A stretch of 64,000 nucleotides of DNA, from contig JAAUZC010000023.1 in the NCBI GenBank assembly GCA_014804795.1, positions 124,001 through 188,000 on the forward strand, read 5' to 3'. Source of the stretch: Lachnospiraceae bacterium. Its GTDB lineage: Bacteria > Bacillota > Clostridia > Lachnospirales > Lachnospiraceae. Position numbers and translations under genes: made by a program. This document shows, one piece after another, positions 17,338 to 26,269 of this stretch (within the stretch, counting starts at the first letter, position 1; each line of letters begins with the position of its first letter). Below the pieces are notes generated by a model that did not search any database, was not told where the DNA came from, and saw nothing but the letters and a program-made list of their open reading frames with translations.

Positions 17338-17529
17338 CTATTTCGGATCGCCTGCTCCACAAGCTGATCCACAGGCAGATGCAGGTTTTTCTTCCGGCTT
17401 CGGATCTGCTGCTCCGCAGGCTGATCCACAGGCAGATGCAGGTTTTTCCTCCGGCTTCGGATCTGCTGCTCCACAGGCTGAACCACAGGACGACGCTGCA
17501 AATGCAACAACATTTTCAAGATTACTCAT
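17338..17529 (-). CDS. ACGX-repeat ribosomal peptide precursor
   Basis: A 63-residue peptide. After a short leader-like start (MSNLENVVAFAAS) come three repeats of SACGSACG followed by AADPKPEEKPA, with a 19-residue (57-base) period; the last copy is cut to SACGSACGAGDPK. The six cysteines are at 15, 19, 34, 38, 53 and 57, always as CGSACG. It has no signal peptide. It is the apparent substrate of the radical SAM enzyme encoded 108 bases downstream. The ATG at 17529 has GGAGGT seven bases upstream; the frame extending to 17601 has no site. The near-perfect repeats suggest copy number may vary between strains. Confidence 0.88.
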   Translation of the reverse strand: MSNLENVVAFAASSCGSACGAADPKPEEKPASACGSACGAADPKPEEKPASACGSACGAGDPK

Positions 17530-17575
17530 GATAGTTACCTCCTTAATTGTTTGCTTGATTTTCCGACCCCTTTGG

Positions 17576-17604
17576 TCTATACTTAATATAAATTGCAACA
17601 ATTA
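17576..17604 (-). promoter_or_regulatory. Possible promoter of the peptide operon
   Basis: On the minus strand TATAGA (17576-17581) lies 17 bases from TAATTG (17599-17604). The -10 is acceptable and the -35 poor, which would fit an activated promoter. Inverted repeats that could bind the HxlR regulator lie just upstream. Confidence 0.35.
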
Positions 17605-17618
17605 AAAATAAAAGTACG

Positions 17619-17657
17619 CACTATTTTATTATGTAGTGAGCTTTTTCTCAGTTAGTG
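17619..17657. promoter_or_regulatory. Operator-like inverted repeats in the divergent hxlR/peptide promoter region
   Basis: CACTA (17619-17623) and TAGTG (17634-17638) form an inverted repeat with a ten-base spacer, and a third half-site, TAGTG, lies at 17653-17657, just before the hxlR -10 box TATAAT (17671-17676). This suits autoregulation and control of the divergent peptide operon by the HxlR protein. Binding is inferred. Confidence 0.4.
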
Positions 17658-17694
17658 CAAAAATAAATGTTATAATCAATAGGAGGTGTCTTTT

Positions 17695-18024
17695 ATGCTG
17701 ACAAAAGATGAGCTGCCGGCTTGCCCTGTTGCGACAACGCTAATGTTGATTGGAAATAAGTGGAAGATATTTATTGTGCAAAGACTGTTAGACCGTCCTT
17801 GGCGGTTTAATGAGCTGCAAAGGGATATTCCCGGCATCAGCCAGCGGGTTTTAACAGATAATCTTCGTTCTATGGAAGAGGACGGTATCATTACCCGTAC
17901 CGTCTATCCCGAAGTCCCTGTACGGGTAGAGTATTCTTTAAGTGAATTAGGTAATACAATGCGCCCAATTATTAACTCTATGTTTGAGTGGGGAACGATG
18001 TATCAAGGATTGGTAAAAGGATAG
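17695..18024 (+). CDS. HxlR-family winged-helix transcriptional regulator
   Basis: A 109-residue HxlR-type regulator. The signature CPVATTLMLIGNKWKIFIVQRL is followed by the wing-containing RFNELQRDIPGISQRVLTDNLR and LEEDG-like SMEEDGIITRTVY, then VRVEYSLSELG. A single Cys near the N-terminus (ACPV) is at the position that senses quinones, aldehydes or oxidants in several family members. It is divergent from the peptide operon, whose products include a nitroreductase and flavoproteins, so it is the likely regulator. The ATG at 17695 has GGAGGT seven bases upstream. Confidence 0.9.
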   Translation: MLTKDELPACPVATTLMLIGNKWKIFIVQRLLDRPWRFNELQRDIPGISQRVLTDNLRSMEEDGIITRTVYPEVPVRVEYSLSELGNTMRPIINSMFEWGTMYQGLVKG

Positions 18025-18026
18025 AA

Positions 18027-18070
18027 ATAACGAAAAAGGCAGTCTGAATCCAGATTGCCTTTTTCGTTAT
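18027..18070. terminator. Bidirectional terminator between hxlR and the vWA gene
   Basis: A 20-base-arm inverted repeat (18027-18046 and 18051-18070) with one mismatch and a four-base loop. The plus-strand arm ends in five T and the minus-strand copy is equivalent, so it can serve both convergent genes. Confidence 0.88.
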
Positions 18071-18114
18071 CATGCCATATACTTATCATCATAATTCTAA
18101 ACTATCTTCTGCAT

Positions 18115-19818
18115 CTATCTCACTTCCTGTACCAGTTCCTCAAACTCCGCCTTATATTCATCCTCAAGATCCATTCCTTTCAATACAGAAAGCACATGTT
18201 CTACAGATGCATCCTCCGGATAATCGCTGTGCGCCGCCAGAAGTCCAAACTCCGCTACCGCAGCCGCAAACCGGAAGTCTTCGCCCGGCTCGTAAGTATA
18301 ACTGTCGAAGTCCACAGGGTACTGCAAAAGATTACTCGTATCTTCCGCCGGTTTTTTATAACGAATACTGATCGTCAGCCATTCTTCCTCCATTGCTTTT
18401 CCGGCAAAAGCGGAATCTCCCAGTTCTTCTTTGTAATTGTCCCCGTATTTCAAACCCGCTATCTCTTCCTCACTCATTGACATAAGCGGATCTTTTAAAA
18501 TCAGCTCATACATCGCCGTGACGCTGTGTCCGGCGCCGATTTCGCCGGCATCTTTCGTGTCGTCGTTAAAATCTTTCCGGTCCAATGCCCTGTTTTCATA
18601 GCCTATCAGCCTGTATCCCTCCACTACTGCCGGGTTAAATTCTACCTGCAGCTTTACGTCCTTGCAGATTGTAAGGAGATTTGCTGTCATTTCTTTCTCA
18701 AGAACCTTTTTCGCTTCGCGCATACTGTCAATATAGGCATAATTTCCGTTGCCTTTATCCGCTAATGTCTCCATCTTGTTGTCCTTGATATTGCCGGTTC
18801 CAAACCCTAACACTGACAGGAAAATGCCGGATTCCCGTTTTTCGCTGATCAGTTCTTCCAGTTCCTCCTCTGTGGTCATTCCGATATTTAAATCCCCGTC
18901 TGTTGCCAGAATGATCCGATTATTGCCGCCCTCGATAAAATTATCCTCAGCAATTCTGTATGCTGTTTCAATCCCTTTGCTTCCATAAGTGCCGCCGCCT
19001 GCTTTCAGGGAATTGATTGCCCGCTTAATCTTACTTGTCTTATCACCGCTTACGCCCTCCAATACCACCTTATCTTCCGAAGCGTAAGTGACAATGGATA
19101 TTCTGTCCTTACCTGTAAGGTTTTCTGCCAAAATTCCGAAGGCCTCCTGTAAAAGAGGCAGTTTATCATAGTCTCCCATGGAACCGGATACATCCAGAAG
19201 AAACACCAGATTGGAGGCAGGCACATCAGAATAGTCAACATCCTCCGTCTTTAATCCTACCATCAGAAGCTGAGCCTCTTCATTCCAGGGGCATCTACTG
19301 ATAACCGTTGTCACGCCAAACGGTTCACTGCCCTCCGGTTCTTTATGATCATATGTAAAGTAATTCAGCATTTCCTCAACTCTGACAGCCCTCTCCGGAA
19401 TCTCATCCAACGAATAGCCGTCTGTTATCAACCTGCGCAGATTGCTGTAGGAAGCAGTGTCCACATCTGCCGCAAAAGTAGATAAAGGCTGGTTCAGGAC
19501 AGAGGAAAAACCCTTTTCTTCCCATTGACTGTATTCTTCACTGTTTTCCGGCCGCACATCAAACTGATAACAGGACTCGGCATAACTTTCGCTTTCCGGC
19601 TCCGCTGCATCCCACTCAGCCGGTGCCTCCTCATAATACCCTCCATCTGCCGCCTCTCCGACATTGTACCACTGTCCCGGCTCTCCCGCCGGGGCTTCCT
19701 CCGCCGTCATGTTGCCTTTATCCGGTGGCACGTCGGAATTTCTGCCGGCACCGCATCCGGATAAAGCGCCTGCCGCAAGTACTGCACTCAAAACTGCTGC
19801 TGTAAACCTTTTTTTCAT
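18115..19818 (-). CDS. YfbK-like von Willebrand factor A lipoprotein
   Basis: A 567-residue lipoprotein. A signal sequence with lipobox LSGCG (Cys near residue 21) is followed by an acidic linker. The YfbK-type N-terminal domain (FSSVLNQPLSTFAADVDTASYSNLRR) leads into a vWA domain whose metal-ion-dependent adhesion site begins DVSGS (in LLDVSGSMG). The C-terminal YfbK region holds a conserved SGAS-free tail of unknown role. It should face the outside of the membrane and bind a protein partner. The ATG at 19818 has GGGAGGT seven bases upstream. No neighbour suggests a partner. Confidence 0.88.
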   Translation of the reverse strand: MKKRFTAAVLSAVLAAGALSGCGAGRNSDVPPDKGNMTAEEAPAGEPGQWYNVGEAADGGYYEEAPAEWDAAEPESESYAESCYQFDVRPENSEEYSQWEEKGFSSVLNQPLSTFAADVDTASYSNLRRLITDGYSLDEIPERAVRVEEMLNYFTYDHKEPEGSEPFGVTTVISRCPWNEEAQLLMVGLKTEDVDYSDVPASNLVFLLDVSGSMGDYDKLPLLQEAFGILAENLTGKDRISIVTYASEDKVVLEGVSGDKTSKIKRAINSLKAGGGTYGSKGIETAYRIAEDNFIEGGNNRIILATDGDLNIGMTTEEELEELISEKRESGIFLSVLGFGTGNIKDNKMETLADKGNGNYAYIDSMREAKKVLEKEMTANLLTICKDVKLQVEFNPAVVEGYRLIGYENRALDRKDFNDDTKDAGEIGAGHSVTAMYELILKDPLMSMSEEEIAGLKYGDNYKEELGDSAFAGKAMEEEWLTISIRYKKPAEDTSNLLQYPVDFDSYTYEPGEDFRFAAAVAEFGLLAAHSDYPEDASVEHVLSVLKGMDLEDEYKAEFEELVQEVR

Positions 19819-19860
19819 AAATAACACCTCCCTGTACGCTTGTACAAAATACCTTTTTCT

Positions 19861-20379
19861 TTACCCTTCCTCCCCTTCATTTACTTCCTGAAAGTATCTC
19901 TCCTCCACCTCTTTCACACTAAGATGCAGCGGCAGAGACATCTCTCCAAACAAAATGCTTTCCGCAATGTGCAGATATCTTTCATCAATACAGGTCATGC
20001 TCTTTCCGGATTTCTGCCGCTCCCGCTTACGCAGATACAGTGTTTTTATGATCCTTGACCACTCCATACTGCTGCCGCTTAACAGCGCACTCCGGTAACT
20101 CTTTTCCCGCTCTTTTTCATCTTTTACCCAAAGCGTTTCCAACTGCCTCGCCCCATCCAACACTGCCTCGGCCTCCTCTCCGGACATGACAGAACGGATT
20201 ACAGTCTTTTTATTTTCCACGGGCGCATAGATCGTGCTGCCTTTTGCAAACCTGGGTGTAAGCTTATAACAGAGCTTTTCCGAAGAAATACAGTCCGCTC
20301 CCCAGTCTATCACCATCACGTCCTCAACTAAGCAGACTCCTTTCGTACCGTATACTACATAATCGCCTTTCTGATACAT
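19861..20379 (-). CDS. CarD/CdnL-type RNA polymerase-binding regulator
   Basis: A 172-residue protein with an N-terminal CarD_CdnL_TRCF domain (MYQKGDYVVYGTKGVCLVEDV), which in the family binds the RNA polymerase beta subunit. A helical C-terminal part (SMEWSRIIKTLYLRKRERQ) would contact promoter DNA. Clostridial relatives tune rRNA or stress promoters. AGAAAGG precedes the ATG. It is followed by the vWA lipoprotein 42 bases downstream and may be cotranscribed with it. Confidence 0.87.
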   Translation of the reverse strand: MYQKGDYVVYGTKGVCLVEDVMVIDWGADCISSEKLCYKLTPRFAKGSTIYAPVENKKTVIRSVMSGEEAEAVLDGARQLETLWVKDEKEREKSYRSALLSGSSMEWSRIIKTLYLRKRERQKSGKSMTCIDERYLHIAESILFGEMSLPLHLSVKEVEERYFQEVNEGEEG

Positions 20380-20593
20380 ACCTTTCTCCTGTTCTGTTTT
20401 TTATTTTAATAGGAAAGTGCTCCGGATTTTCGAGCTTACTCACTTTTTTACAGTATTTCCCATCAGAAAAAAGGTATTCCAATATCTGCATATTCTTTTA
20501 ATAAGTGTTTATCTACGCTGAAATTGTTTCATTTCCCTGTTGTCAGTCTGTTTCTTTTCCATATATATACCTGTATCATAAAGCGTATCCGCT

Positions 20594-22354
20594 TTATTTC
20601 AGTTCATTTGCCATTTCATAAAAATGATAATACATTCCCTGTAATGCCATCAGCTCGTCATGATTTCCTTCTTCTACGATGCCTTCTTCCGTCAGTACAA
20701 GAATTCTGTCTGAACCACGGATCGTAGAAAGTCTGTGTGCGATCGTCAGCGTTGTTCTTCCCTCCGAAAGTTTTGCCAGAGATTTTGCCACCTCAAACTC
20801 ACTCTCATTATCGAGTGCGGAAGTTGCCTCGTCCAGAATGATGATCGGGGGATTTTTCAAAAATACCCGTGCAATACTGATACGCTGCTTCTGTCCGCCG
20901 GAAAGTTTCACACCGCGCTCACCGACATACGTGTCATATCCGTCTTTCAGTTCCATAATAAACTCATGGGCACCGGCGCGCTTTGCCGCCTCTACCACAT
21001 CCTCCCTGGATGCGCCCGTTCTGCCATAGGCAATATTCTCAAAAACAGTACCCGAAAACAGATATACATCCTGCTGCACAATACCGATGCTTTTTCTAAG
21101 ACTCTTCAGCGTAAATTCTTTGATATCCCTTCCGTCCAACGTGATACGTCCTGCCGACACATCGTAAAACCGCGGAATCAGATTGCACAGTGTTGTCTTT
21201 CCGCCGCCGGAAGGACCTACAATGGCTACCTTTTCCCCGGCATGGATCTCCAGATCCAGATGACTGAATACCTGGTTGTGATCATCCGGATATTCAAAGT
21301 TTACATGTTCAAACACAATATTTCCTTCCGGATTCTGTAATTCCACCGCTCCGGGTTCATCAAATATCTCAATGTCCGCATCCATGATCTGTAAAAACCG
21401 CTCAATACCGGTCATACCGCGCTGAAACTGCTCCGCAAACTCAATGATCCTGCGGATCGTCGCAATCAGCGTAGATACATACATGATATAAGCCACAAGA
21501 TCACCCGGTTCTATGAGCCCCTTCAGCATAAACATGCTGCCCGCCACGAGCACCAGCAGATACATAAGCCCGTCAAACATCCGCACTGTCGTCTGGAAAG
21601 CGCCCATATACCTGTAAGATACTTTCTTAATATCCAGAAAAGCGCCGTTGTCTTTTTCAAACTTTTTATTTTCTATCTCTTCATTGGTGAACGCTTTTAC
21701 GACTTTCTGTCCGAGCAGGCTGTCCTCTATCCGCGCATTCAGCTCTCCGATCTGCTGTCTCTGTTTGCTGAATACGCTTCTCATACGATGATTGAATGTT
21801 GTGCATATTACTATCATCAACGGTACACATAAAAAAATGATCACCGTGAGAAGCACATTAATCCTTGCAAGCAGAATAAATGCAATGACCGCTTTGATCC
21901 CTGCAATAAAAAACTCCTCCGGACAGTGGTGTGCAAACTCTGTCACATCAAACAGGTCATTTGTAATCCTGCCCATGATCTGCCCGACTTTTGTATTATT
22001 ATAGTAGGTATTGGAAAGCTGCTGTAAATGGCTGTAAGCATCCCGCCGCATGTCCGTCTCGATCTTTGCTCCCATCACATGGCCTACATTTGCCATATAG
22101 TAAGAAGCGATACAATCCACAACACGAAGCGCCAGGTAGATACCGCCAAGCTTTGCAACCGTGCCGATCGTCAAAGATGCAAGATCCCTGATTCCTACAT
22201 TTGTAATATAACGCATGATCATCGGCAGCACCAGCTCGCATATTGTGGTTAACGCCGCACAAAACAGATCCATTGCCAAGGTTCCGTAATACTTTTTAAA
22301 ATAGGGCGTAAATCTCTGCCACAATTCTCTTGTCCTGTATTCCTTTGTATTCAT
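20594..22354 (-). CDS. ABC exporter, fused permease and ATPase
   Basis: About 586 residues. An N-terminal type I exporter membrane domain with six helices (about residues 20-300) is followed by a nucleotide-binding domain with Walker A GPSGGGKTT, signature LSGGQKQR, Walker B IIILDEATSALD and switch AHRLST. It works as a homodimer or heterodimer exporting lipids, drugs or peptides; the substrate cannot be read from the sequence. The ATG at 22354 is preferred over 22366 because AAAGGA overlaps the latter. An inverted repeat (20578-20585 / 20590-20597) overlaps its stop codon. Confidence 0.9.
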   Translation of the reverse strand: MNTKEYRTRELWQRFTPYFKKYYGTLAMDLFCAALTTICELVLPMIMRYITNVGIRDLASLTIGTVAKLGGIYLALRVVDCIASYYMANVGHVMGAKIETDMRRDAYSHLQQLSNTYYNNTKVGQIMGRITNDLFDVTEFAHHCPEEFFIAGIKAVIAFILLARINVLLTVIIFLCVPLMIVICTTFNHRMRSVFSKQRQQIGELNARIEDSLLGQKVVKAFTNEEIENKKFEKDNGAFLDIKKVSYRYMGAFQTTVRMFDGLMYLLVLVAGSMFMLKGLIEPGDLVAYIMYVSTLIATIRRIIEFAEQFQRGMTGIERFLQIMDADIEIFDEPGAVELQNPEGNIVFEHVNFEYPDDHNQVFSHLDLEIHAGEKVAIVGPSGGGKTTLCNLIPRFYDVSAGRITLDGRDIKEFTLKSLRKSIGIVQQDVYLFSGTVFENIAYGRTGASREDVVEAAKRAGAHEFIMELKDGYDTYVGERGVKLSGGQKQRISIARVFLKNPPIIILDEATSALDNESEFEVAKSLAKLSEGRTTLTIAHRLSTIRGSDRILVLTEEGIVEEGNHDELMALQGMYYHFYEMANELK

Positions 22355-22415
22355 TCCGTAATGCATCCTTTCTTTGACTGTTTAAGCATTCTTATAAATA
22401 TAACATACCTTCCCC

Positions 22416-22450
22416 AAAAAAGAAACTGCCCCACCAAAGTGAAGCAGTTT
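22416..22450 (-). terminator. Terminator of hflKC
   Basis: On the minus strand AAACTGC and GCAGTTT (22423-22429 and 22444-22450) form the stem, followed by six T within 22416-22421. It lies 70 bases after the hflC stop. Confidence 0.8.
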
Positions 22451-22522
22451 TCCTTTATCATATTCCAACAGCGGCACGACTCGCAAACGCTTTGCTCGTA
22501 TCGCCGCTTAAAAAACAGCGGC

Positions 22523-23545
22523 TCAATACTGTCCATTGAAAATCTGTGCGATTGGAGAGTCATCCGATAAAATCACTGTTTTATTATCACCATTTACGCT
22601 TTCTTTAAGCGCGTCCAACGCCCGGACAAAAGAATAAAAGTCCGTCTTCCCTGGGTCGGAATAAGCATCCGAGAGGATCCGCATATATTCCGCCTCGCCT
22701 TCCGCCACCGTCGCTTCCGCTTTTGCCTGAGCATCGGAAATCATAATGGAAACTTCCTTGTCAGTGGTATTTTCAATCATCTTCGCCTCGGATTTTCCCT
22801 CCGCCGTATACTGCGCCGCAATATTTTCGCGCTCTGAGATCATACGGGCATAGACCGCCTGTTTGTTGTCATCCGGCAGATCCAGTTTCTTCACTTCCAC
22901 CGCCAGAATCTCAATGCCGTACTGATCTTCCACACGGTCTATCTGCTCCATGATCTTTTCCGTAAGGGACGTGATCTCCACCACTTCCTCCATCGTCTCG
23001 GTCAGGTCCAGGTCATTATTTTTCACATCGGAAGCAGGCTCCTCCACTGTGATCGTCATCTTTCCGTCTCTGCTTCGGATCACTTCGTCCTGTTTCATAT
23101 TGGATATCGTATTTTTCGTCGCATTATATACGATTGCATCGATACGCCCCTCCGCATTGCTTACCGAGCCGCTCAGTGTCTGTGCAAACTTCAACGGATC
23201 TGTCACATGCCAGAGCACATAGCTGTCTACGATCATGGTCTTCTTATCGGAAGTGATCACATCCGAAGCAGGCAGGTCATAGATCAGCAGTTCCTTCGGA
23301 ATCGTATCAACGGATTCCACAAACGGAATTTTAAAACTTAAACCGGCCTGCGTCTGCACTCTTTCCACACGCCCAAACTGTCTGATCAGTTTAAACTGAT
23401 TCTCTTTTGTTATTACCATGGCGTTTAACAACAGAAAGACTGCTGCCACAATAATGACTGCTATAGAAATTCCGCCCAGTTTCAGTCCCTTCATCTTTTT
23501 CTCGGTTTTCTTTGTCCCATCAGAATTATATCGTTCAAAATCCAT
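22523..23545 (-). CDS. hflC: HflC-like SPFH protein
   Basis: About 340 residues: one N-terminal membrane helix (GGISIAVIIVAAVFLLLNAM) followed by an SPFH/band 7 domain (ENQFKLIRQFGRVERVQTQAGLSFKIPFVESV) and a charged coiled-coil (about residues 220-300). HflC forms a cage with HflK around FtsH and moderates its membrane-protein degradation. The ATG at 23545 has GGAGG seven bases upstream; the ATG six bases earlier is too close to that site. It begins two bases past the hflK stop codon, so translation is coupled. Confidence 0.93.
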   Translation of the reverse strand: MDFERYNSDGTKKTEKKMKGLKLGGISIAVIIVAAVFLLLNAMVITKENQFKLIRQFGRVERVQTQAGLSFKIPFVESVDTIPKELLIYDLPASDVITSDKKTMIVDSYVLWHVTDPLKFAQTLSGSVSNAEGRIDAIVYNATKNTISNMKQDEVIRSRDGKMTITVEEPASDVKNNDLDLTETMEEVVEITSLTEKIMEQIDRVEDQYGIEILAVEVKKLDLPDDNKQAVYARMISERENIAAQYTAEGKSEAKMIENTTDKEVSIMISDAQAKAEATVAEGEAEYMRILSDAYSDPGKTDFYSFVRALDALKESVNGDNKTVILSDDSPIAQIFNGQY

Positions 23546-23547
23546 GA

Positions 23548-24576
23548 TCATTCCTCCTCTGCATCGTCAGCCCGCGAAGCTGTCTGCCCGGCAGTTCCCG
23601 TACCGGATATGCTGTTATTATTATCCGCTACAAAACTGTCTAACGGAAGCATCGTTGTCATATCACCGTCACTTCCCTGAATGATCAGCTTGATATCCGA
23701 CAGAACATCTTCCATTGTCTCATAAAACATACGCTTTTTCGTCACATCGGGGAACTTGATATATTCCTGATACATCGAATTAAAACGTGCCACCTGACCG
23801 TTTGCTTCGTTGATCCTCTCCTGCTTTGCCGCTTCGGCTTCCTGCAGGATCCGGTCTGATTCGGCTTCCGCATTGGGAATCTGTTCATTGCGGTATTTAT
23901 TGGCGTTGTTCAGAGCCGTCTCCTTGCCCTGCTTTGCCGTTTCCACCTCTTTAAACGCATTCTCCACCTCTGCGGTCGGCGGCGTCGCATCCTGGATCGT
24001 AATATTAACAAGTGCAATACCGATATCATAGTCCTCCAGTTTATCCAGTATCATCTGCTTAATATTGGACTGGATCTCATTCTTTCCGGTAGTCAGCACA
24101 CTGTCCACGCTGTAGGAACCGATCGTTGTCCGGATGCAGTTCTGGGCAATATTTTTTAATACCAGTTCCGGATTCTCCGAAGCATAAAGCGCTTTGACCG
24201 GATCGGTCACTCTGTATTCCGCATAAAAATCCACATAGATAAAGTTATAGTCGGAGGTGATCATCAGCGCATCGTCATCGTCTCCGCCTTCCGCCCCATC
24301 CCGGTAACCGATGGAAAATCCCTGAATAGTCGTATTTACTTTTGTTACCGTCTGAATAAACGGAATCTTAAAATGCAGTCCCGGCGTTGTTACCGCTCTG
24401 GGTGAGCCAAAGGTACATACTACAGCCTGCTCTTCCTCCTGAATCGAATAAAAGGAACCACCGGCAAGGATAACGAGAACAATTACAACAAGAATTCCTC
24501 TGATAATGCCCAATCCCTTTTTTATGCCATTTTTCCTGTTTGGCGGATTGTTTATCTGCTGGTTTGTCTGAAACAT
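23548..24576 (-). CDS. hflK: HflK-like SPFH protein
   Basis: A 342-residue partner of HflC. A cytoplasmic N-terminus (NNPPNRKNGIKKG) is followed by a membrane helix (LGIIRGILVVIVLVILAGGS), the SPFH domain (EEQAVVCTFGSPRAVTTPGLHFKIPFIQT) and an alanine/glutamate-rich coiled-coil (EAESDRILQEAEAAKQERI). It is expected to assemble with HflC and FtsH at the membrane. Two ftsH genes lie in this window, so which one it regulates is open. A good Shine-Dalgarno (GGAGG) precedes the ATG. Confidence 0.93.
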   Translation of the reverse strand: MFQTNQQINNPPNRKNGIKKGLGIIRGILVVIVLVILAGGSFYSIQEEEQAVVCTFGSPRAVTTPGLHFKIPFIQTVTKVNTTIQGFSIGYRDGAEGGDDDDALMITSDYNFIYVDFYAEYRVTDPVKALYASENPELVLKNIAQNCIRTTIGSYSVDSVLTTGKNEIQSNIKQMILDKLEDYDIGIALVNITIQDATPPTAEVENAFKEVETAKQGKETALNNANKYRNEQIPNAEAESDRILQEAEAAKQERINEANGQVARFNSMYQEYIKFPDVTKKRMFYETMEDVLSDIKLIIQGSDGDMTTMLPLDSFVADNNNSISGTGTAGQTASRADDAEEE

Positions 24577-24661
24577 GATCTTTCCTCCACTTTTTTGAAA
24601 AAATAAGATGCTTTTTGTTTAAAGCTGTTATGGGGATTTTAACATAGGCGTATTAAAAAGT

Positions 24662-26200
24662 CTATTGTGTTTCATAGGCGCCCTCTTTCCTGTCTATAGG
24701 AATCAGACCGCTTTCCCTAAGCTCATATACTTTATCACAGACCTCATCCAGATATTTTCTGTCATGGGATACACTGATGACAGCGCCGCCAAAATTGTGA
24801 AGAGCGGCTCTGACGACAGGGCTTGAAAGAGGGCTGAAATTCCGGGTAGGTTCATCAAGCAGCAACACATCCGCCCTGTGCAGCACCATATCGAGAAAAA
24901 GTATTTTCGCTTTCTGCCCGCCGCTGAGGCTTCCGATTTTGCCTGTCATTTCTTCATGAGTAAATTTCATGCCGCCCATGTAAGTTCTGGCTTTCGTCAT
25001 ATCGGCCTTTGTATAATTTTCTGCAAGATACTGAACAGGTGTTTTGTCAAAATCAAGCACCTCTGCGTAGTCCTGCGGCATAAAGGCGGCCGTTATGTCA
25101 CATCGGTCTTTGAGTTCATCCCACAACATCTTGAGCAGTGTTGACTTGCCGGCTCCATTTCTGCCGATTATACCGATGTGTTCGTTCCCAAAGACAGAAA
25201 GCCGGAGGTTTCGGGATAAAACCCGCTCCCCGATACACAGCTTTTCAGAGGAAAAATCAAGCACTGTCTTGCCGGAGGGCAGATGGATGGATTCGTCAAA
25301 TTTTGCCAGAATAGCTTCCTCCTCCTGCGGGAAATCCAGAAAATTTTCTTTTTCTCTCTCGAAGCGCCTGCCCGTGGAAAGTACGGAGTGCATCTTCTTT
25401 TTCAACAGCCTTCCTGCGCCGGGATTCTGCCTCGAAATTACTTCCTGCTCATAATCAACACGGTTATAAATTCTCCGCCACTTTTCCATCTGCTTCTCAT
25501 AGTCGTCCCTCTGTTTTTGCGCCACCTGCTCCTGATGTGCAAAAAGGCTGCGACGGCGCGACAAATACTCCCGGTAAGAGCAGCGGGCGACAGAAATACG
25601 GCATTTGGTCTTGCGGACAATCTGTTCCATGTGTATGATCACGTTCGCCGTATTTTCAATCAGGGTTTCATCATGTGAAATATAAAGGACGGGCAGCCTG
25701 CTTCCCGCAATAAAAGTTTCCAGCCACCGCAATGTGGAAATATCCAAATCATTTGTTGGTTCGTCGAGAAGCAGTATATCCGGTTCTTCCATAAGCAGCC
25801 TTGCTAGCTGCACCTTCACCTTTTCACCGCCGGAAAGCGTGGTAAGCTTCTGGTCGGACAGGATAAAATCCATCGATAATCCAAGCTTCGCCAAAATATC
25901 CGTATGCATATAATACTCCGAAGATTCAAAGTATTCCGCCAGTGAAAGAGCGCCGCAGTCCGCCTCCATAATCTGGGGCAGATAAGCCATTTTGCCCTTT
26001 GAGATGACCTCGCCGGAACATTCACAGTATTCCTCTACGAGCTCCCGTTCATAAATAAATTTTAAAAGAGTGGATTTCCCGTTTCCCTCTTCCCCGATAA
26101 TGACAGCCTTTTCGCCCCGGTTTAGTGCAAATGTAAAATCATCCGCAATATATCTTCCATCATTTTTAAGATTCACAGTTATATTTTTCAGTTCTAACAT
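24662..26200 (-). CDS. ABC-F ATP-binding protein, possibly ribosome-protecting
   Basis: About 512 residues, two ABC domains with no membrane segments, the ABC-F layout. Domain 1 has Walker A GEEGNGKST, signature LSGGEKVKVQLARLL and LLLDEPTNDLD. Domain 2 has GRNGAGKST, LSGGQKAKILFLDMV and LLLDEPTRNFSP. The charged inter-domain linker (about residues 190-270) is the arm that reaches into the ribosome in resistance-type ABC-F proteins. The ATG at 26200 has GGAGGT five bases upstream. The 240-base leader carries a short upstream ORF and a terminator, typical of inducible antibiotic-protection ABC-F genes. Drug specificity cannot be told from sequence. Confidence 0.9.
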   Translation of the reverse strand: MLELKNITVNLKNDGRYIADDFTFALNRGEKAVIIGEEGNGKSTLLKFIYERELVEEYCECSGEVISKGKMAYLPQIMEADCGALSLAEYFESSEYYMHTDILAKLGLSMDFILSDQKLTTLSGGEKVKVQLARLLMEEPDILLLDEPTNDLDISTLRWLETFIAGSRLPVLYISHDETLIENTANVIIHMEQIVRKTKCRISVARCSYREYLSRRRSLFAHQEQVAQKQRDDYEKQMEKWRRIYNRVDYEQEVISRQNPGAGRLLKKKMHSVLSTGRRFEREKENFLDFPQEEEAILAKFDESIHLPSGKTVLDFSSEKLCIGERVLSRNLRLSVFGNEHIGIIGRNGAGKSTLLKMLWDELKDRCDITAAFMPQDYAEVLDFDKTPVQYLAENYTKADMTKARTYMGGMKFTHEEMTGKIGSLSGGQKAKILFLDMVLHRADVLLLDEPTRNFSPLSSPVVRAALHNFGGAVISVSHDRKYLDEVCDKVYELRESGLIPIDRKEGAYETQ

Positions 26201-26214
26201 AAAATACCTCCATA

Positions 26215-26269
26215 CCAAAAATAGTTCCGTCCCCGATAGCGAATCATGGCATATCGAAAATGGAACTAT
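26215..26269 (-). terminator. Leader terminator (attenuator) of the ABC-F gene
   Basis: On the minus strand ATAGTTCC (26262-26269) pairs with GGAACTAT (26221-26228), with an inner CGATA/TATCG pair, and five T follow (26217-26221). The terminator ends about four bases before the gene's GGAGGT. There is no upstream gene on this strand that it could serve, so it should regulate the ABC-F transcript. Confidence 0.75.

Noticed and set aside
17338-17529. 57-base repeats as a CRISPR or minisatellite
   Set aside because: They are in frame within a small CDS with a good Shine-Dalgarno and match the ACGX peptide pattern.
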